Shown: positions 11,987-24,263, numbered from the stretch's first letter. The stretch is 64,000 nucleotides of DNA from Smallanthus sonchifolius (GCA_023525975.1 CM042030.1:21012350-21076349), one strand, 5' to 3'. Notes: a model not told the origin generated them from the letters alone. Made by a program: numbers and translations.

Positions 11987-13212
11987 GTTCGAGCATTACA
12001 AAATACTATTCACATCGGATTACCTGATAAAATCCGAAGTGGTCAATTTGAAGCTCTTAAAAAGGAAAACCTACCGCTGGAAGCCACACGCGGTATGGAA
12101 GAACAACTGGAAGTCAAATCAGATAGCATTCGCTACCTGGCAGAGAGAATATGGGTTCCAGTGTATGGGAACTTAAGAGAACTGGTTATGGATGAAACTC
12201 ACAAATCTCGATACTCTATTCATCCAGGTTCTGACAAAATGTATCATGACCTAAAGGTGCTATATTGGTGGCCAAGGATGAAGGCTGATATAGCCACCTA
12301 TGCGAGCAAGTGCCTGACTTGCGCAAAGGACAAACAAAATACCAAAGGCCTTCTAGCTTAGTACAACAACCAGAGATTCCTATGTGGAAATGGGAGCAAA
12401 TCTCTATGGATTTTATAACCAAATTACCCCAAACTCCTAGCGGATGCGACACCATCTGGGTGATCGTAGACCGTTTGACAAAATCCGCTCACTTCCTAGC
12501 AACCCAAGAGACTGACAAGATGGAAAAACTTACTCGTACTTACTTGAAAAAAGTGGTCTCTCGGCACGGAGTGCCAATCTCTATCATTTCGGATCGTGAT
12601 GCACGATTCACCTCTCGTTTCTGGCAATCATTACATAAAGCTTTAGGCACGCGTCTAGATATGAGCACAGCTTACCATCCTCAAACTGATGGCCAGACAG
12701 AACGTACTATTCAAACCCTGGAGGACAAGCTACGAACTGGTGTGATTGATTTCCGTAACACTTGGGAGTCTCACCTACCTTTGGTGGAGTTCTCCTACAA
12801 CAATAGTTATCACACTAGTATCAAGGCAGCTCCATTTGAAGCATTATATGGACGGAAATGCCGTTCTCCTATTTGTTGGGCTGAAGTTGGGGATAGTCAA
12901 CTTACAGGTCCTGAACTCGTGCTTGAAACTTCTAAGAAAATCATTCAAATTAGAAACCGTATGGCAGCAGCTCGTGATCGTCAAAAGAGCTACGCCGATA
13001 AGCGTCGTAAACCGTTAGAATTTCAAGTAGGGGATATGGTCTTGTTAAAAGTCTCACCTTGGAAGGGTGTCATTCGTTTTAGGAAACGAGGCAAACTGAA
13101 TCCTCGTTATGTTGGACCATCCAAGATAGTGAAGAGGATTGGTCCAGTAGCGTATCAACTGGACCTACCTGAAGGACTTAGTGGTATACACAACGTCATA
13201 TTAACGGTCTAG
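11987..13212 (+). pseudogene. B integrase
   Basis: The zinc region (THKSRYSIHPGSDKM to CLTCAKD) is in the frame at 12095-12361. The core is in a 300-aa frame at 12310-13212 with all three DDE residues visible: SMDFITKLP, IISDRDARF and TDGQTERTIQ. A frameshift near 12330 separates zinc domain and core. The core frame ends GIHNVILTV* where a deletion removes the start of the tail. This is the best-kept part of B. Confidence 0.9.
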
Positions 13213-13448
13213 CAGACGAGTCACTCGCGGTTCCTCTCGAGGAACTACACATTGATGAACAGTTGCGTTTCATCGAAGAACCTGTGGAAATTATGGATAG
13301 AGAAGTCAAAACGTTAAAACGTAGTAAAATCCCTATTGTCAGAGTTCGTTGGAACTCGAATCGCGGACCGGAATTCACATGGGAGCGCGAGGATCAGATG
13401 ATACACAAGTATCCACATCTGTTCAAGCAATCCACCTCAAACCCTTAA
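13213..13448 (+). pseudogene. B chromodomain-like C-terminal tail
   Basis: The frame 13263-13448 encodes RFIEEPVEIMDREVKTLKR and ends EFTWEREDQMIHKYPHLFKQ. This matches the tail of chromovirus integrases thought to direct insertion to particular chromatin. It is out of frame with the integrase core. Confidence 0.82.
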
Positions 13449-13458
13449 GGTACTATTT

Positions 13459-13564
13459 AATTTTCGGGACGAAAATTCTTTCAACTAGGGGATGATGTGA
13501 TATCCCGGGAAATTTTTTTTTTATTTTAATTTTCGGGACGAAAATTCTTTCAACTAGGGGATGA
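13459..13564 (+). repeat. Duplicated polypurine-tract region of B
   Basis: A roughly 40-bp block beginning ATTTTCGGGACGAAAATT and ending AGGGGATGATGTGA occurs twice with a 70-bp offset (from about 13459 and 13529). After the first copy comes TATCCCGGGAAA and a T-run instead of the LTR. After the second copy the true LTR starts at 13565. The AGGGGATGA tract is the likely plus-strand primer. Confidence 0.85.
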
Positions 13565-16037
13565 TGTGACAATCCGGACTTTTCAGTTAATTCTGTTAGA
13601 AATTTCCGTTAAGTTTTCTGTTAAAACCTAACCCAGTTAACTCAATATCAAATCCAAAGGACAAATTCTGCCTTTTCCTAATCTCCAACGTCGGGGACTG
13701 ATCATGCCAAATCCCTAAACTCAATTTATTGACTCTCAAAGTCAAAATCAAGAACAAACCAATTCGGTTGACTTTTAAAGTCAAACCCGTAGTCTTGGAT
13801 CCAAAATTCGAACACCCCAACTTAAATTCGTTGCAATGCGTAACCATTATACTTGATCAGTCCATTAACGACCATTAATTAGGCTTTAATCATCGACATT
13901 GATTCGAATTAAACCAAATTATGGGTATTCAAGTTGAAACCGTCAAAACCGTATCAAAACATATCAATTCGATCAATTTGATTGTCATTCCACAAACAAA
14001 CACTATGCACACCTCATTCGCACCTCTCAAAAGCAATTGCACATGCTATTTTGGTCGGAATAGCAGCCAAAGACGTCGGCGACCAAACCCGTCGAACTCG
14101 GAAACCCATTTGCTCGATCTCCATCAATTCGGCGTCCATTCTGGTAATTAAACGTATCCACAGCTTCGTTTTCATCCATATATTGAAAGCCCAATGATAA
14201 TTGGGGCTTACAACACCGAATTAATCATGAACGAATTCTAGGGTTCATGTGATTTCGGGTTTAATCGAGTTATATCCTAGACCCGATCTCAATGCAATTG
14301 ATCTACACTAACAGACTCGAAATCTATCACTTACTGAAAGCCCCATGATTTCAACCTATAATCTTATCAATTTTAATCAATTCGATCCCATGTTCATAAT
14401 CTAGGGTTCGGCTTTTCAATCGACTAAATTACCAATCTAAACTCAATGATTTTGAAATTAATTACATCCTAGGGATCGCCATACATCGCTCTACAAAACC
14501 CCTATAGTTATAAGACCAATCGCGATCAAAATGGTTGGAATTGGGACGGTCTTGAATTCGGTTCGATGGGGAGGGGAGAACACAGGCACCATCAATGTTA
14601 AAACCATTTTAATTTGAATCTTGTTGCGAAACCTTAGCGAGCCAAGTGGGTTAGAGCGGTTTGTTGATGGGGAGGAGACCCGGGTTCGAGTCTCCTCACC
14701 CCTGTTTTTGTATATTAAACTTTTAAACAATTATTTTTAATATAAAACCCATCCCTACCTTATTATATTAATATATTAAAATATTTTAGCCCGGAAACCA
14801 CCCGTAGACTCAAGTTTGATTTTATAAACCATTATAATTACCACATTGTAAAATTTTATATATAGGGCATTTTCAAACCTCGATTACGTATAAAATAATA
14901 TATTTATATTATTTTCAACCCGGAACCCAAACTCTCAATAATGTTTATATATATTATTTTCTCCACGTTTATAAGCATCGCGAAACGTTTTTAAACGTAC
15001 CGCATCTATTTTGTTATTAAACTTAGAATTCTCTAATTTTCGATGATACGTTTGTCTATCCGTTAATCCTAAATATGTTTTAGGACATTAAACCTTTCCG
15101 TGTCATCGTCACGAAATCCCATGTGTCCCTAACAATTGTGAATCGTATTCTAGGACGTCGGTAGATTGTCCGCTAGCAGACTCTTGTGTTTCTATTGCAT
15201 CTTTGTACGGTATTGATTACTACGCGTTACTCGGACTCAGGTGAGTTTCACGGCCCCTTTTTACATGTTTTACTATTGGGGGAGAAACATGCATACGAAC
15301 ATGCATCCGTTGCTTGTCTCCCAGCCAGGGAGAGACATACACACGGACATGGATCACATAGTATTTCATTACCACTTGTGTACCTAAGTGCAAACATAAC
15401 ATGCAAAGTCCTTACACACTCGGACCGTTAATATATGGAGTATAGCGAGCAAATTTGAGTAGTACTACTGGGTTTGACAAACCCCACCCGGGCTAGTCGC
15501 GCTAGTTTGATTGGAGGTCTAACGGGTGTAAATTGTCCTTAACACTTGCCATTTGTTGATGTTAGCAATGGCGGAAGGCACCCACACATAAACAGTCAGC
15601 TTCGGTTGCGAGCGCTTAGAGTAACTTGTACATTGTCTAGCTAGCAATAGGTGTGACTTACGTATGTGGATCCAGTAACACTCAAACAGTTTATTTACAT
15701 ACAAACCTGTGAACTCACCAACCTTGTGTTGACACTTTTTCTTACATGTTTCTCAGGTCGCTAAGGCACAGGTTTCACACTTAGGACATGCATGGAGTCC
15801 TACTATCATTTCATCCTCATGCAAACATTTAAAACAATTTACTGGTCTTATTATACTTTAGCGCATTTGTTTTGCGCATTTATTTTCTTATTTAAAACGC
15901 TTCCGCATTAACTCTGAACTTTTATGATATTACATTTATGTCCCATATAGTGTCGTTTGATGTAACTAATGACTGAGATCCTCGTTTGTCACGCACCAAA
16001 CGGTAAAACTCCGTTGGTGAAATTTGGGGGTGTGACA
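13565..16037 (+). repeat. B 3' LTR (2473 bp)
   Basis: Full-length partner of 6353-8825, including the tRNA-like module at 14633-14709 with B-box at 14683-14692. Confidence 0.95.
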
Positions 16038-16042
16038 CTTTC

Positions 16043-17202
16043 CTTTCCCAGATTCGCCCATTTTCGGTTCGGGCATTCCCTACTCAGATGACCGACATCC
16101 CCACGGTTATAGCACTTGAAGTGTTGTGGACACTCACGGGAGTAGTGCCCGGTCTTGCCACACTTGAAGCACAAGTTAGATCCCAGTCTACATTCACCTG
16201 TATGCTCCCTTCCACACTTCTTACAAACAGTCGGCTTATCCACCCGAGCCCTTTTATCACGAGTCCCAAACTTGTTTCCACCTGTTCGCTTGTTTGAGAA
16301 GCTCGGTCTCTTCTTCGGTTCCTCAATGGCGGCATCGTTTAATGCCAGATCATCATACACCACACCACTGAGTTCCACCACCGAATCGAAAGTGGTAGGA
16401 GTGTTTGCTTTGATAAAGGTGCGGACCTTGTCCGACAGTCCCTGGATATAACAAGAAATCTTTCTCTCTTCGGTAGTAATTAGGTGTGGCACCAGTAGTG
16501 CCAACTCATTGTACCGGGTGGTGTATTGATGGTGGGTCATGTTACCAGCCTTTAAATTCAGAAATTCCCTCTCTACCTTCTCAATTTTGTTCCTTGGGCA
16601 AAAATTCTTAATAACTGACGCCTTCAAATCATTCCATAACATGGAGTCAACAGCTGTATCTCCCTTAGCTTGTCGCACTCCTTCCCACCAATGGGACGCT
16701 TCTTCTCTCAAGGAGTTAGCAGCAAATTTCACCACTTGATCCACCCGGCATTCGTTGAGATGGATGGCAGCCTCCATACGGATTACCCAGTCAAACGTAG
16801 CAACCGCGTCTTTCTTTACAGTCAGGACCGGCATGCTTTAAACGAGTTATAATCGCATCCACGAGCAGGTGGCGCGTTGTAAGTCTCGTTGTCCTGAGCA
16901 CCAGTTGCCACGCTAGACCCACCTTCCCCATTAACCTTCTTCAATGTTTCAGCTAACAGACCTGGCAGAGAAGTCTTCATCAACTTGGTGAACTCTCGAG
17001 CTATAGTTGCTCTCACTTCTGGTTCAAAAGTGAAAGGTTGTTCTTCAACCTGTGTCTGCTCGGTTCCATGCACACCAACCGCCGGTTCAGTCTGAACACT
17101 TCCTTCTTCACTATATTCTTGGTGCGCAGGGGTCCTGCCGCGACCGCCTTTACGACCACCGGTACGGCCCCCACCACGCCTTCCGTTTCCTCTTCTTGCC
17201 AT
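16043..17202 (-). pseudogene. A gag (frameshifted, truncated by B)
   Basis: It starts MARRGNGRRGG, an Arg/Gly-rich N-terminus, at 17202, followed by an acidic linker. The capsid-like region (FDWVIRMEAAIHLNECR, WWEGVRQAKG, FCPRNKIEKVEREFLNLK) and a zinc-knuckle region follow. The first CCHC knuckle is intact (CFKCGKTGHYSREC). The second has lost a Cys (CYNRGDVGHLSREC where E has CYNCG). A 7-nt deletion near 16830 relative to E splits the N-terminus from the capsid region. B interrupts the 3' end. Confidence 0.9.
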
Positions 17203-17518
17203 TTTGTTCTATAAGACAAGAATCCAATGTCATCACGCTAGTTAACAAATAAAATTCAACAAGCACTGTAAGATGTTAATATAAACTGGCCATCTGTAAT
17301 TAACCATTACACTACCTTTCGATTTCTATTTGACCACCTTTGTGATTCCATCATAACACAAGTCCTTACCTAACCCTTTCAAAGGCATACTATACATGTA
17401 AATATATACTACCTTCATACCTGATGTTGTGGCTCGAGTTACCCGTACTGGCATCCGCTTTCGGTCCCATTCACAGTTTAAGTTCAGACACGGGGAGTGT
17501 CCGAATCTCTCAAACTAT

Positions 17519-17532
17519 TGCTTTGATACCAA
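17519..17532 (-). other. Primer-binding site of A
   Basis: TTGGTATCAAAG on the - strand, two bases from the 5' LTR, fits initiator tRNA-Met. The region 17203-17518 is the untranslated leader and holds nothing else recognisable. Confidence 0.8.
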
Positions 17533-17534
17533 CT

Positions 17535-19613
17535 TGTAAGGCCCCAAACAAGTGAGGCTCCCTTGTTGGATTTACTCATTCACAAAGAGTTCTTTAACTT
17601 AAATATCTAATAACGCAGCGAAAAATACTTCATTAAAACATAACCATTACATTGTTCAACATACGGAAGCGTAAACATGTCTAAACATAACTTAACGAAA
17701 ACAAAACGTAACATGATGCCAGTCTTCATAAGCGTCCGAGTAACTCTTCATCGCTAGCCAAGCATCGCCGTCCAACCTCATAACCTGCCTTAACCTGAAT
17801 GTGCACACTAAAAAGTCAGCTATGCTGGTGAGTTCTATTTTCTGTTCGATTTAAGAAATGGTTCATCATTCAATCGTTCATTAGGATTTAACATCATCTA
17901 TAAGAAAACAGGGCCTTTCGTTCATCATTAAAAACCTTCAAACATTTATCCTCATCATAAACACATTGAACGGATCATTTGTTTAAAACAATTAACATTC
18001 TTTTAAGTCATACATTACTATCTAAATCTGTGTTAACATTCGTACCATCATTTAGTATGGTATTTCCCCTAAGGCTTAACTGCACGAAGACCGACAATAC
18101 CATACATTCGGTCAATTCCCTTTTGTATTGCCCCCATGGCTTAACTGCACGAGGACCGACAATACCCATTCAGTTGCCCCTATGGCCCTCATGTCCAGAG
18201 ACCGACAACTTCCATCGACGGCTATGGCTCACAGCCATAACGCCGTCGGATCATAATTTAAACTTACATAGGGTCACGTTAACCCCTGAGTAACCGTCGT
18301 TACTCCCTACCAGTTATACAACATCAAACCATTGACATGCCACAAAGACACTGCCCCTGTTGTTCTTATGGCAACTATGGCTCGCTGTCCATAATCTACC
18401 ACAAGGCTAGGAATTACATTCCCAGACTTCATTCGTCAATTCCCTTCATTCGACATATTAGATTTGTAATGACTTCTTTAAAACCTTTGCCATTTTCTTT
18501 TCTTTTCGTAAAACATTTCATTCATTTTCAATACCTTTCACCTTCATTATAAACCATTTCTTTATAAACATTGCGTTCGTAAACATTCCATTCATAAAAC
18601 TTTCTTTCCATAAACCGTTCATTCCAAATCATTTCATTTCGTAAACATAGTTTCATAAGCATCATTTTATAAACATAGTTTCATAAGCATCGTTTCGTAA
18701 AACATCATTTCATATGTATGCACACCAGCCCGAAAACATTATATAAAACATTTAAAAGAGAGCTTCTAGAACTCACCTGATAAGCTAATCCGGGTTGTCC
18801 TAAACAAAGGTCCCACTACGTCACTTTCGATCTGAATTGATTAGTTAAACACACATCAGACCAAATCCTGAATCTAACGGTTTAACCTTCTAAACATACC
18901 GACTTTACCTAATCAGCCTGATGCCTGCGCACTTAGCAAGTGCGCAGGGCCTTGCTCTTGCGTACTTAATAAGTGCACAAACCTCGCTTCATGCGTACTT
19001 GATAAATACGCAGTACGTGCTTCATGCATACTTGATAAGTACACATGACCCTCTTCATGCGTACTTGATAGGCACGCAGGATCCTCTTCTTGCGTACGTG
19101 GTAAGTACGCAGGATCAGCTTCATGCGTACTTGATAAGTACGCACGAACTGCTTCCTCGCAAAAACCTAACTTTCGCATCCGTGTCTGATCACGTCAAGA
19201 TCCCGAACTTGTTTACATTCAAAACATTTGCTTATCATTAAGGAACTCAAATCTATGTTTTCCTTACAATTTCATCCGTAAAAACGTTACATTTTCATCC
19301 AAAACCCGAAAAACCCAAAAACGAACAAAAACTAAGATTTAGGCCAGATCGTTACCTAAATCGAGTTTTTGGTCCGGAGATTCTTCTCACGAGCTCTGGA
19401 GCAACACACTTCTCAAATCTCTGGTCGATCCGCCAACTTTCTCTCTCTACGGTTTCTCTCTCTAGAAGTTGCAAATGAGAGAAATGGGTGGTGACCTTGG
19501 CTATTTATAGGGGAAGCTCCCCTTCCAGCCCGCCGGCCCATCCGGCCCGACCCGATATGCCTCGTTCGTTTATTCCGTTGTTATAACTGTCGTTTTATTT
19601 TTGGGATGTTACA
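17535..19613 (-). repeat. A 5' LTR (right copy, 2079 bp)
   Basis: Partner of 818-2914, ending GGGATGTTACA, followed by target duplication GTAAT at 19614-19618. It has a TATA box near 19500-19509, which would drive the full transcript leftward. Confidence 0.95.
18926..19144. repeat. Palindrome array in A right LTR
   Basis: This is the same seven-unit array as at 2227-2444. Here the sixth unit is less damaged, while other units carry single changes such as GCATACTTGATAAGTACAC. Confidence 0.9.
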
Positions 19614-20434
19614 GTAATCGATCAGGTAACGTCTCCATGAGATTAACAAGTGTTGAGACTCTTGAATTCTTAGGCATTAAATTGGTTTCTTGGTTGGTTT
19701 GACTTTAGAAGGTCAAAATTGGTTTCTATGGAAATGTTCAGGGTTCGAGGCAATGGAAGGGGTTCAAGTGGAATAAAGGGGGGTTCAAAGTCAATTAGAG
19801 GGTTTAAAGCTCTAAAAAAATTAACTTAAATTCATTTTGATTGTTTATATATAAAAAAATTGTTTTTTTTTTATTTTATAAAAATCTAATTTGTTTATTA
19901 TTATAGATAAAGGAATACATTTCATCTTGGATAACATTTACAAATTGCGTAAATGGTCTATTTATTATAGATAAAATATATAATTACCTCTATATATATT
20001 TATGAATAATTATGTATATCCATTTAATGGGGGTGTAGAAAACATGATTAATGTTCATAGGTTCTATTAATTACTATATCATGGCATAAACATGTTTGTA
20101 TACATACATTATGTATATACACATATGTATATTTATATATATATATATATATATATATACATTTATTGATATGAAAATGTAACTATATGATTATTAGAAT
20201 AAATTCATAAATTTCACTTTTGATTCGTTTTTTTATAATAAAGTATGTATATATGTATTTATTGTAAATCTAAAATTTGAAATTGTAAGAATGAAATATG
20301 AACTTGAAATATTTGATATCGCGATTAAGGATTTACAATGCGTTGAACTAGAATGAAATTAGAATCTTATTATTTTATAATTAAGATAAGTAAGTAACTG
20401 AAAAAAATATGGCCGGAAAATCATGGATGTTAAA
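19614..20434 (-). repeat. D 3' LTR, inner part (left copy)
   Basis: It resumes D's LTR after A and matches 36591-37393. It ends GGATGTTAAA, equivalent to ATGTTACG at the right copy; the ancestral end was probably TGTTACA. It contains a (TA)n microsatellite at about 20133-20159. No genes. Confidence 0.88.
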
Positions 20435-22646
20435 GTATCCCCATGTTGAGGGAATTTCGTCCCGAATTTCAATTGTTGGAGGCTACTGAATCAGGAAGAG
20501 ATGAGTGTTTGGATTCTCAACTAGCTTTGCTTGCCAGTTTGAGGAGTATAGTTGATGACAAGGTTCCGATCAGGTCATTGCGTCAGGCATGGATGGTGGT
20601 GGTGGATTTTGTTTGAGTGGAAATAAGAAGAAGATTGTCCTAGAATAATTTTGGACTCAAATGATGGGATGCATCACTTGTAATGAGGATGATAGGAATT
20701 TTAAGAACTAAATTTGTTTCGGATATAGTCTAAGATGTTCGAGTAATGTCACTGGATAAGGATTTCACAACTATTGATCAAGGTCAAAGTAATAGGAAAC
20801 CATACGTGATACGGACAACGTTACTTCTAACATTATGACATGAGCACTTATATATAGGATATACCATCGGTATATCCACTATGCCCTTATCATATCCCAT
20901 TAGTTTCGTTACTGTATATCACCATAGGTTTTATGTCATCACACACGACAGAATTTACTATATTTTCCATGCGCTGACTTTTATAATTGTGTGTGCACCC
21001 GTAACTACTCAAATCGTCGTATGGTCTGTATAGATTATTCTATTGTGTGTGGGTACATAGGGGGGAACATCTAAAAACATTTAGTTTATTATTGTTTTCA
21101 CGTATAAGTTGTTAATAAGTGACTGTGTCTCTAGATGGTAAAGTCAGTCAGGAAGTAAAGGCTAACAATGTGGTCCAACCCCATACATGGGTGTCCTGAG
21201 TAGATGGCATATCCTTCCATATTACCCATAAAGTTGATAGCTCTCTCATGTCTGATCAAGAATACGTCAAACCCCAAGTACCTCAAAGTTTATAGCTCCC
21301 TCATGTTTGAACAAGAATACGTCAAACCCCGAGTAGCTCAAAGTTTATAGCTATCAATTTTCATGGATAAAGTGAATGATCATGCCTCATGTATATAGTG
21401 GACAATCAATTGTGAACAATGTAAACGATATAGTTTCATATGTAATGTAGGCACTCAAATTTCATGTATAGCGTAAATAATCTAGTATTATGCATATTGT
21501 AAATAACCAGATATCATGTATAGTGTGAACAATCTAGTATCATGCATATTGCAAATAACCAAGTTCCGTGTATAATGTGATCAATCTAGTATCATGTATA
21601 TTGCAAGTAGTCAAGTTTCATGTATAATGTAAATAATTATGTATATTGTATACAACCAAGTTTCATGTATAACGTAAACAATCAAGTTGCGTGTATAATG
21701 TAAACAATTTAGTCTTAGGTATATTATGAACGTTCATATGTAAATAATTAGACCTCATGAGTAACGTAAACTATTGAATCTTGTTGGTGATCGAGTGCTG
21801 CGGACAAGCATGTTGTATAATGTAGGAAGTCGGGTTTCAAGTTTTCAACTTTGTTGATGGATGGTTAACGCCTATGCAAGATGATTCATCTTTTTGAAGT
21901 GGCTAGTAAGTTCATACATTTTCGAAGGTGCAAGGTGATGAGAAAGTTTTACGGGTATTTAGAATAGTACGCACACGAATAACTAATTTTAGATTTTGGT
22001 TTGTAAATGACAAGTAATTGAAATTTATCCTTGTTTGTAAATTAATAAGTGAAAGTAATAGATTGAATAACCAGGTAATTGGGTAAATAAAAACCCTTTT
22101 TATTTATGTAGTTATCATAAAGAGAATGTTTTAAAAGAAATAATGGACAAATTGTTTCGTAATCAGGCCAAGAATTTTAAAGTAACGAATTAAGAGGCCG
22201 TAATGGAATAGTTAATCAACTCATAATTAATTATTAACTAAGATAATGGGATAACTGTTTTTATAAAAAAAAATTGCATTAAGTTCCCTCACAAGGTAAA
22301 GGGGTTTGTAGATAATTTATAATCTAAATAAAATTTATAAACCAAGGGTTTGATAAAGGTTTTGTTTGAACAAAATAACTACATTAGTCAAATCAGAAAA
22401 TAACAAAATAATTAGTTTACAAAGAAGGTTTAGGTGTCAATTATTAAGGCAAGCCAAAAATGGAGAAATATTTAATCTGGTGGAAAATATAACGGGTGTA
22501 TTTTATGTTTGTAGTATTAAGTCAGCGAGTAATAGCATTTAAGTTGTAATATAAAGCTTAACGTTAAATGATAAAATGTCAAACGTTTATTCCAAACATA
22601 AAGTAACAGTTTCAAACTGGGGTTAAAGACAATAATGGAAAATTGA
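20435..22646. other. D interior, non-coding portion next to 3' LTR
   Basis: It opens with GTATCCCCATG, whose complement (CATGGGGATAC) is a plausible polypurine tract, then AATTTCGTCCCGAA, which also follows F's left LTR. No pol motifs are visible. About 21230-21355 holds two copies of a roughly 60-bp block ending CTCAAAGTTTATAGCT. A longer minisatellite follows (separate entry). The remainder is AT-rich with no recognisable content. Confidence 0.6.
21361..21785. repeat. Degenerate AT-rich minisatellite in D
   Basis: About a dozen variants of a roughly 30-bp unit like CATGTATAATGTAAACAA followed by TCTAGTAT or CCAAGTTT run in tandem. Divergence between units is high, so the array is old. It lies inside the retrotransposon interior. 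Confidence 0.75.
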
Positions 22647-23255
22647 TTAACGTCTTAGGTAGCTTTCCACTAGGAAGAAAATGAGCACCAAGATGAACAT
22701 CGCTGTGGTTACTCGTGTAGCAAACCGGGCCTCAGCTCTAGCTATTTCTGTGTGTGCATCAAGTATCTCCTTGTCTTCTTCCAGGCTTGTAATTTTCTCC
22801 TCCTGGCACCACACTTGACCCAAAAGGCTATCTATTTGTTGACCCAACAGGTCGTGCCTTTTCCCGTGCTCCATTCCCTGCCTCAGAAACTCTGTGGTCC
22901 TCACATACTGGTGGGTGGCATCAGCTGGAACTCCTATTGCACTGGTGGTTCCCATAGTCTGTCTGGCCCCTGGGTTTGGGTGGTATGGGTCGGGTGCTAA
23001 GTAAGGGTCTCTCAGAGGGGATGGCAGCAGGTTGTGTTAGTGAGTTGCCTGATACGGGTCTCTTGATGGGGGTGGTGCAGATGCTCGGAGTCCCAGGCGG
23101 GTGCTCCTCATCCAATCTGCCCTTATGTCAAACATGGACCTAGCAGCTGGGGGTGTCGGTGACTAATGGTCTGGTGATGGGGATCCGATGTCTTTCTCGT
23201 TCTCGGACTCCGTCTCAGGATAGTATACCGGGGAGGGAGGAGAGTAGGAGTCCAT
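22647..23255 (-). pseudogene. D-encoded proline-rich, coiled-coil, tail-anchored protein (two internal stops)
   Basis: A single - strand frame of 203 codons starts with ATG at 23255 (MDSYSPPSPVYYPETESENE) and ends at TAA 22647. The N-terminal half is Pro/Tyr/Ser-rich and probably disordered. Residues about 130-170 are charged and heptad-like (LLGQQIDSLLGQVWCQEEK, ITSLEEDKEILDAHTEIARA), suggesting a coiled coil. The C-terminus is one hydrophobic helix (TTAMFILVLIFFLVESY) followed by LRR, a tail-anchor layout. Stops are at codon 31 (TAG) and codon 73 (TAA). The last 102 codons are open from an internal Met. It lies about 780 nt after the primer site, where gag would be. I recognise no gag, zinc-knuckle or pol motif, and no family. 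It could be an accessory ORF or an unusual gag-like or env-like protein. Confidence 0.6.
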
Positions 23256-24020
23256 GTCTAAAAGAAGAAAAGATTGTAAGCGATAATAAAATACTAAATG
23301 TAAAGCACATAAGTCTTCATGTGTTTAGAGTTTGACTAGTCATAACACCGAGTTTTCACAATAGTATGTTAGGAGTAACATTTGACCTATAAGTAGTGTA
23401 CCCATGAAGAGAATTCCTAGAAAAGAGGGGTGGGTCACAAGGGACACACTTAAGTACCAAGTCTTTCCTTACTCAGAATCTCTTTATGGGTCTACACCCA
23501 CCCTTCCAGCCATCATGTACTAATAACACTATTGTTTAGGCTCATGGTCATGATGAGAATCATTATGGACTGGGCTTTGAGGCCCAAGGGTGATATTCAT
23601 TTACCCAAGTCGATTTTCTCTTCTTGGAGGGTAAGTGGGCTCCTTTAGTTTCTTATTAATGGGCATTAGGCCCAAGGGTTAAGTTTTGTTCACAAGTGAT
23701 GATGGTGACATAATTCTTAGTGTGTAAGGATGAGGGTGTATGAAGTCTTAGATATGTATAAGTGTATAGTAAAGCTTAGGATATCATTTAGTGGATTCAA
23801 AGTAGTAACATGTAAACTAATCAAACAGTGTGGCAAATAAGGTATTTCATGAATAGCAATTTTGGTAAACATGTAAGTCATCAAGTAACGTAGCACATAA
23901 AATAATATGTATTGTATCATGCAAGGTAATACCTAGGACAACATGTAGGATAATCACACAAGGGTACCCTAAGGTTATAGACTAGGTCATTGGTTTCTAA
24001 TAACCTAATTCCCTATAACC
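23256..24020 (-). other. D untranslated leader
   Basis: About 765 nt lie between the primer site and the ORF start. It is non-coding in all frames. It contains two GGGC-N-GGCCCAAGGG blocks near 23575 and 23665 and no other recognisable element. Confidence 0.5.
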
Positions 24021-24036
24021 ATGGCTCTGATACCAA
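24021..24036 (-). other. Primer-binding site of D (initiator tRNA-Met)
   Basis: On the - strand TTGGTATCAGAGCCAT begins two bases from the LTR edge at 24039. It is a perfect-looking complement of the initiator tRNA-Met 3' end. Confidence 0.88.
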
Positions 24037-24038
24037 TC

Positions 24039-24263
24039 TGTCACACCCCGGCCGGCGCCAGATTATACGCCGGAGCTGACGCGGTTGTTCATAAGCACAT
24101 GATCATCTATTAATAAGTGATAATATTTATTTATTATAATTAAGCATCCGTTACAAAAAAAATAGGAAACAAAGCATTCATAACATAACATAAATTAAAT
24201 TCCATCTTTATTAGAGCTAGGTCCAAAGTCCTATGTGATCAATGCAATACCCTTAAACTGGTG
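24039..24263 (-). repeat. D 5' LTR, first part (right copy)
   Basis: It begins TGTCACACCCCGG beside the primer site and is interrupted at 24264 by F. It continues at 34411. Confidence 0.88.

Larger units (their letters stand above)
6353..16037 (+). mobile_element. Element B: Ty3/gypsy retrotransposon, pol decayed, gag degenerate
   Basis: It begins TGTGACAATCC, ends GGGTGTGACA, and is flanked by CTTTC. LTRs are 6353-8825 and 13565-16037, both 2473 bp, with about 1-2 percent mismatches by eye. Order on the + strand is LTR, initiator-Met primer site, degenerate leader and gag, protease remnant, RT, RNase H, integrase, chromodomain-like tail, polypurine tract, LTR. Pol has many stops and frameshifts. 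Its degenerate gag region is shared with F, so the two belong to related lineages. Confidence 0.95.
818..19613 (-). mobile_element. Element A: chromovirus-type Ty3/gypsy retrotransposon, defective and split by B
   Basis: The element begins TGTAAGACC and ends ATGTTACA, and is flanked by GTAAT on both sides (813-817 and 19614-19618). LTRs are 818-2914 and 17535-19613. Order on the - strand is LTR, initiator-Met primer site, gag, [B inserted], protease, RT, RNase H, integrase, chromodomain-like tail, polypurine tract, LTR. Placing integrase after RT defines Ty3/gypsy, and the tail suggests a chromovirus, possibly the Tekay/Del clade. Gag and pol are broken by a 7-nt deletion, an 8-nt deletion, several stops and the B insertion. 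It is clearly the same family as E. Confidence 0.95.

Noticed and set aside
22752..23000. Plus-strand ORF overlapping the D coiled-coil frame
   Set aside because: It is a shadow of the - strand frame, which has better composition, a coherent start near the primer site and a clear hydrophobic C-terminus.
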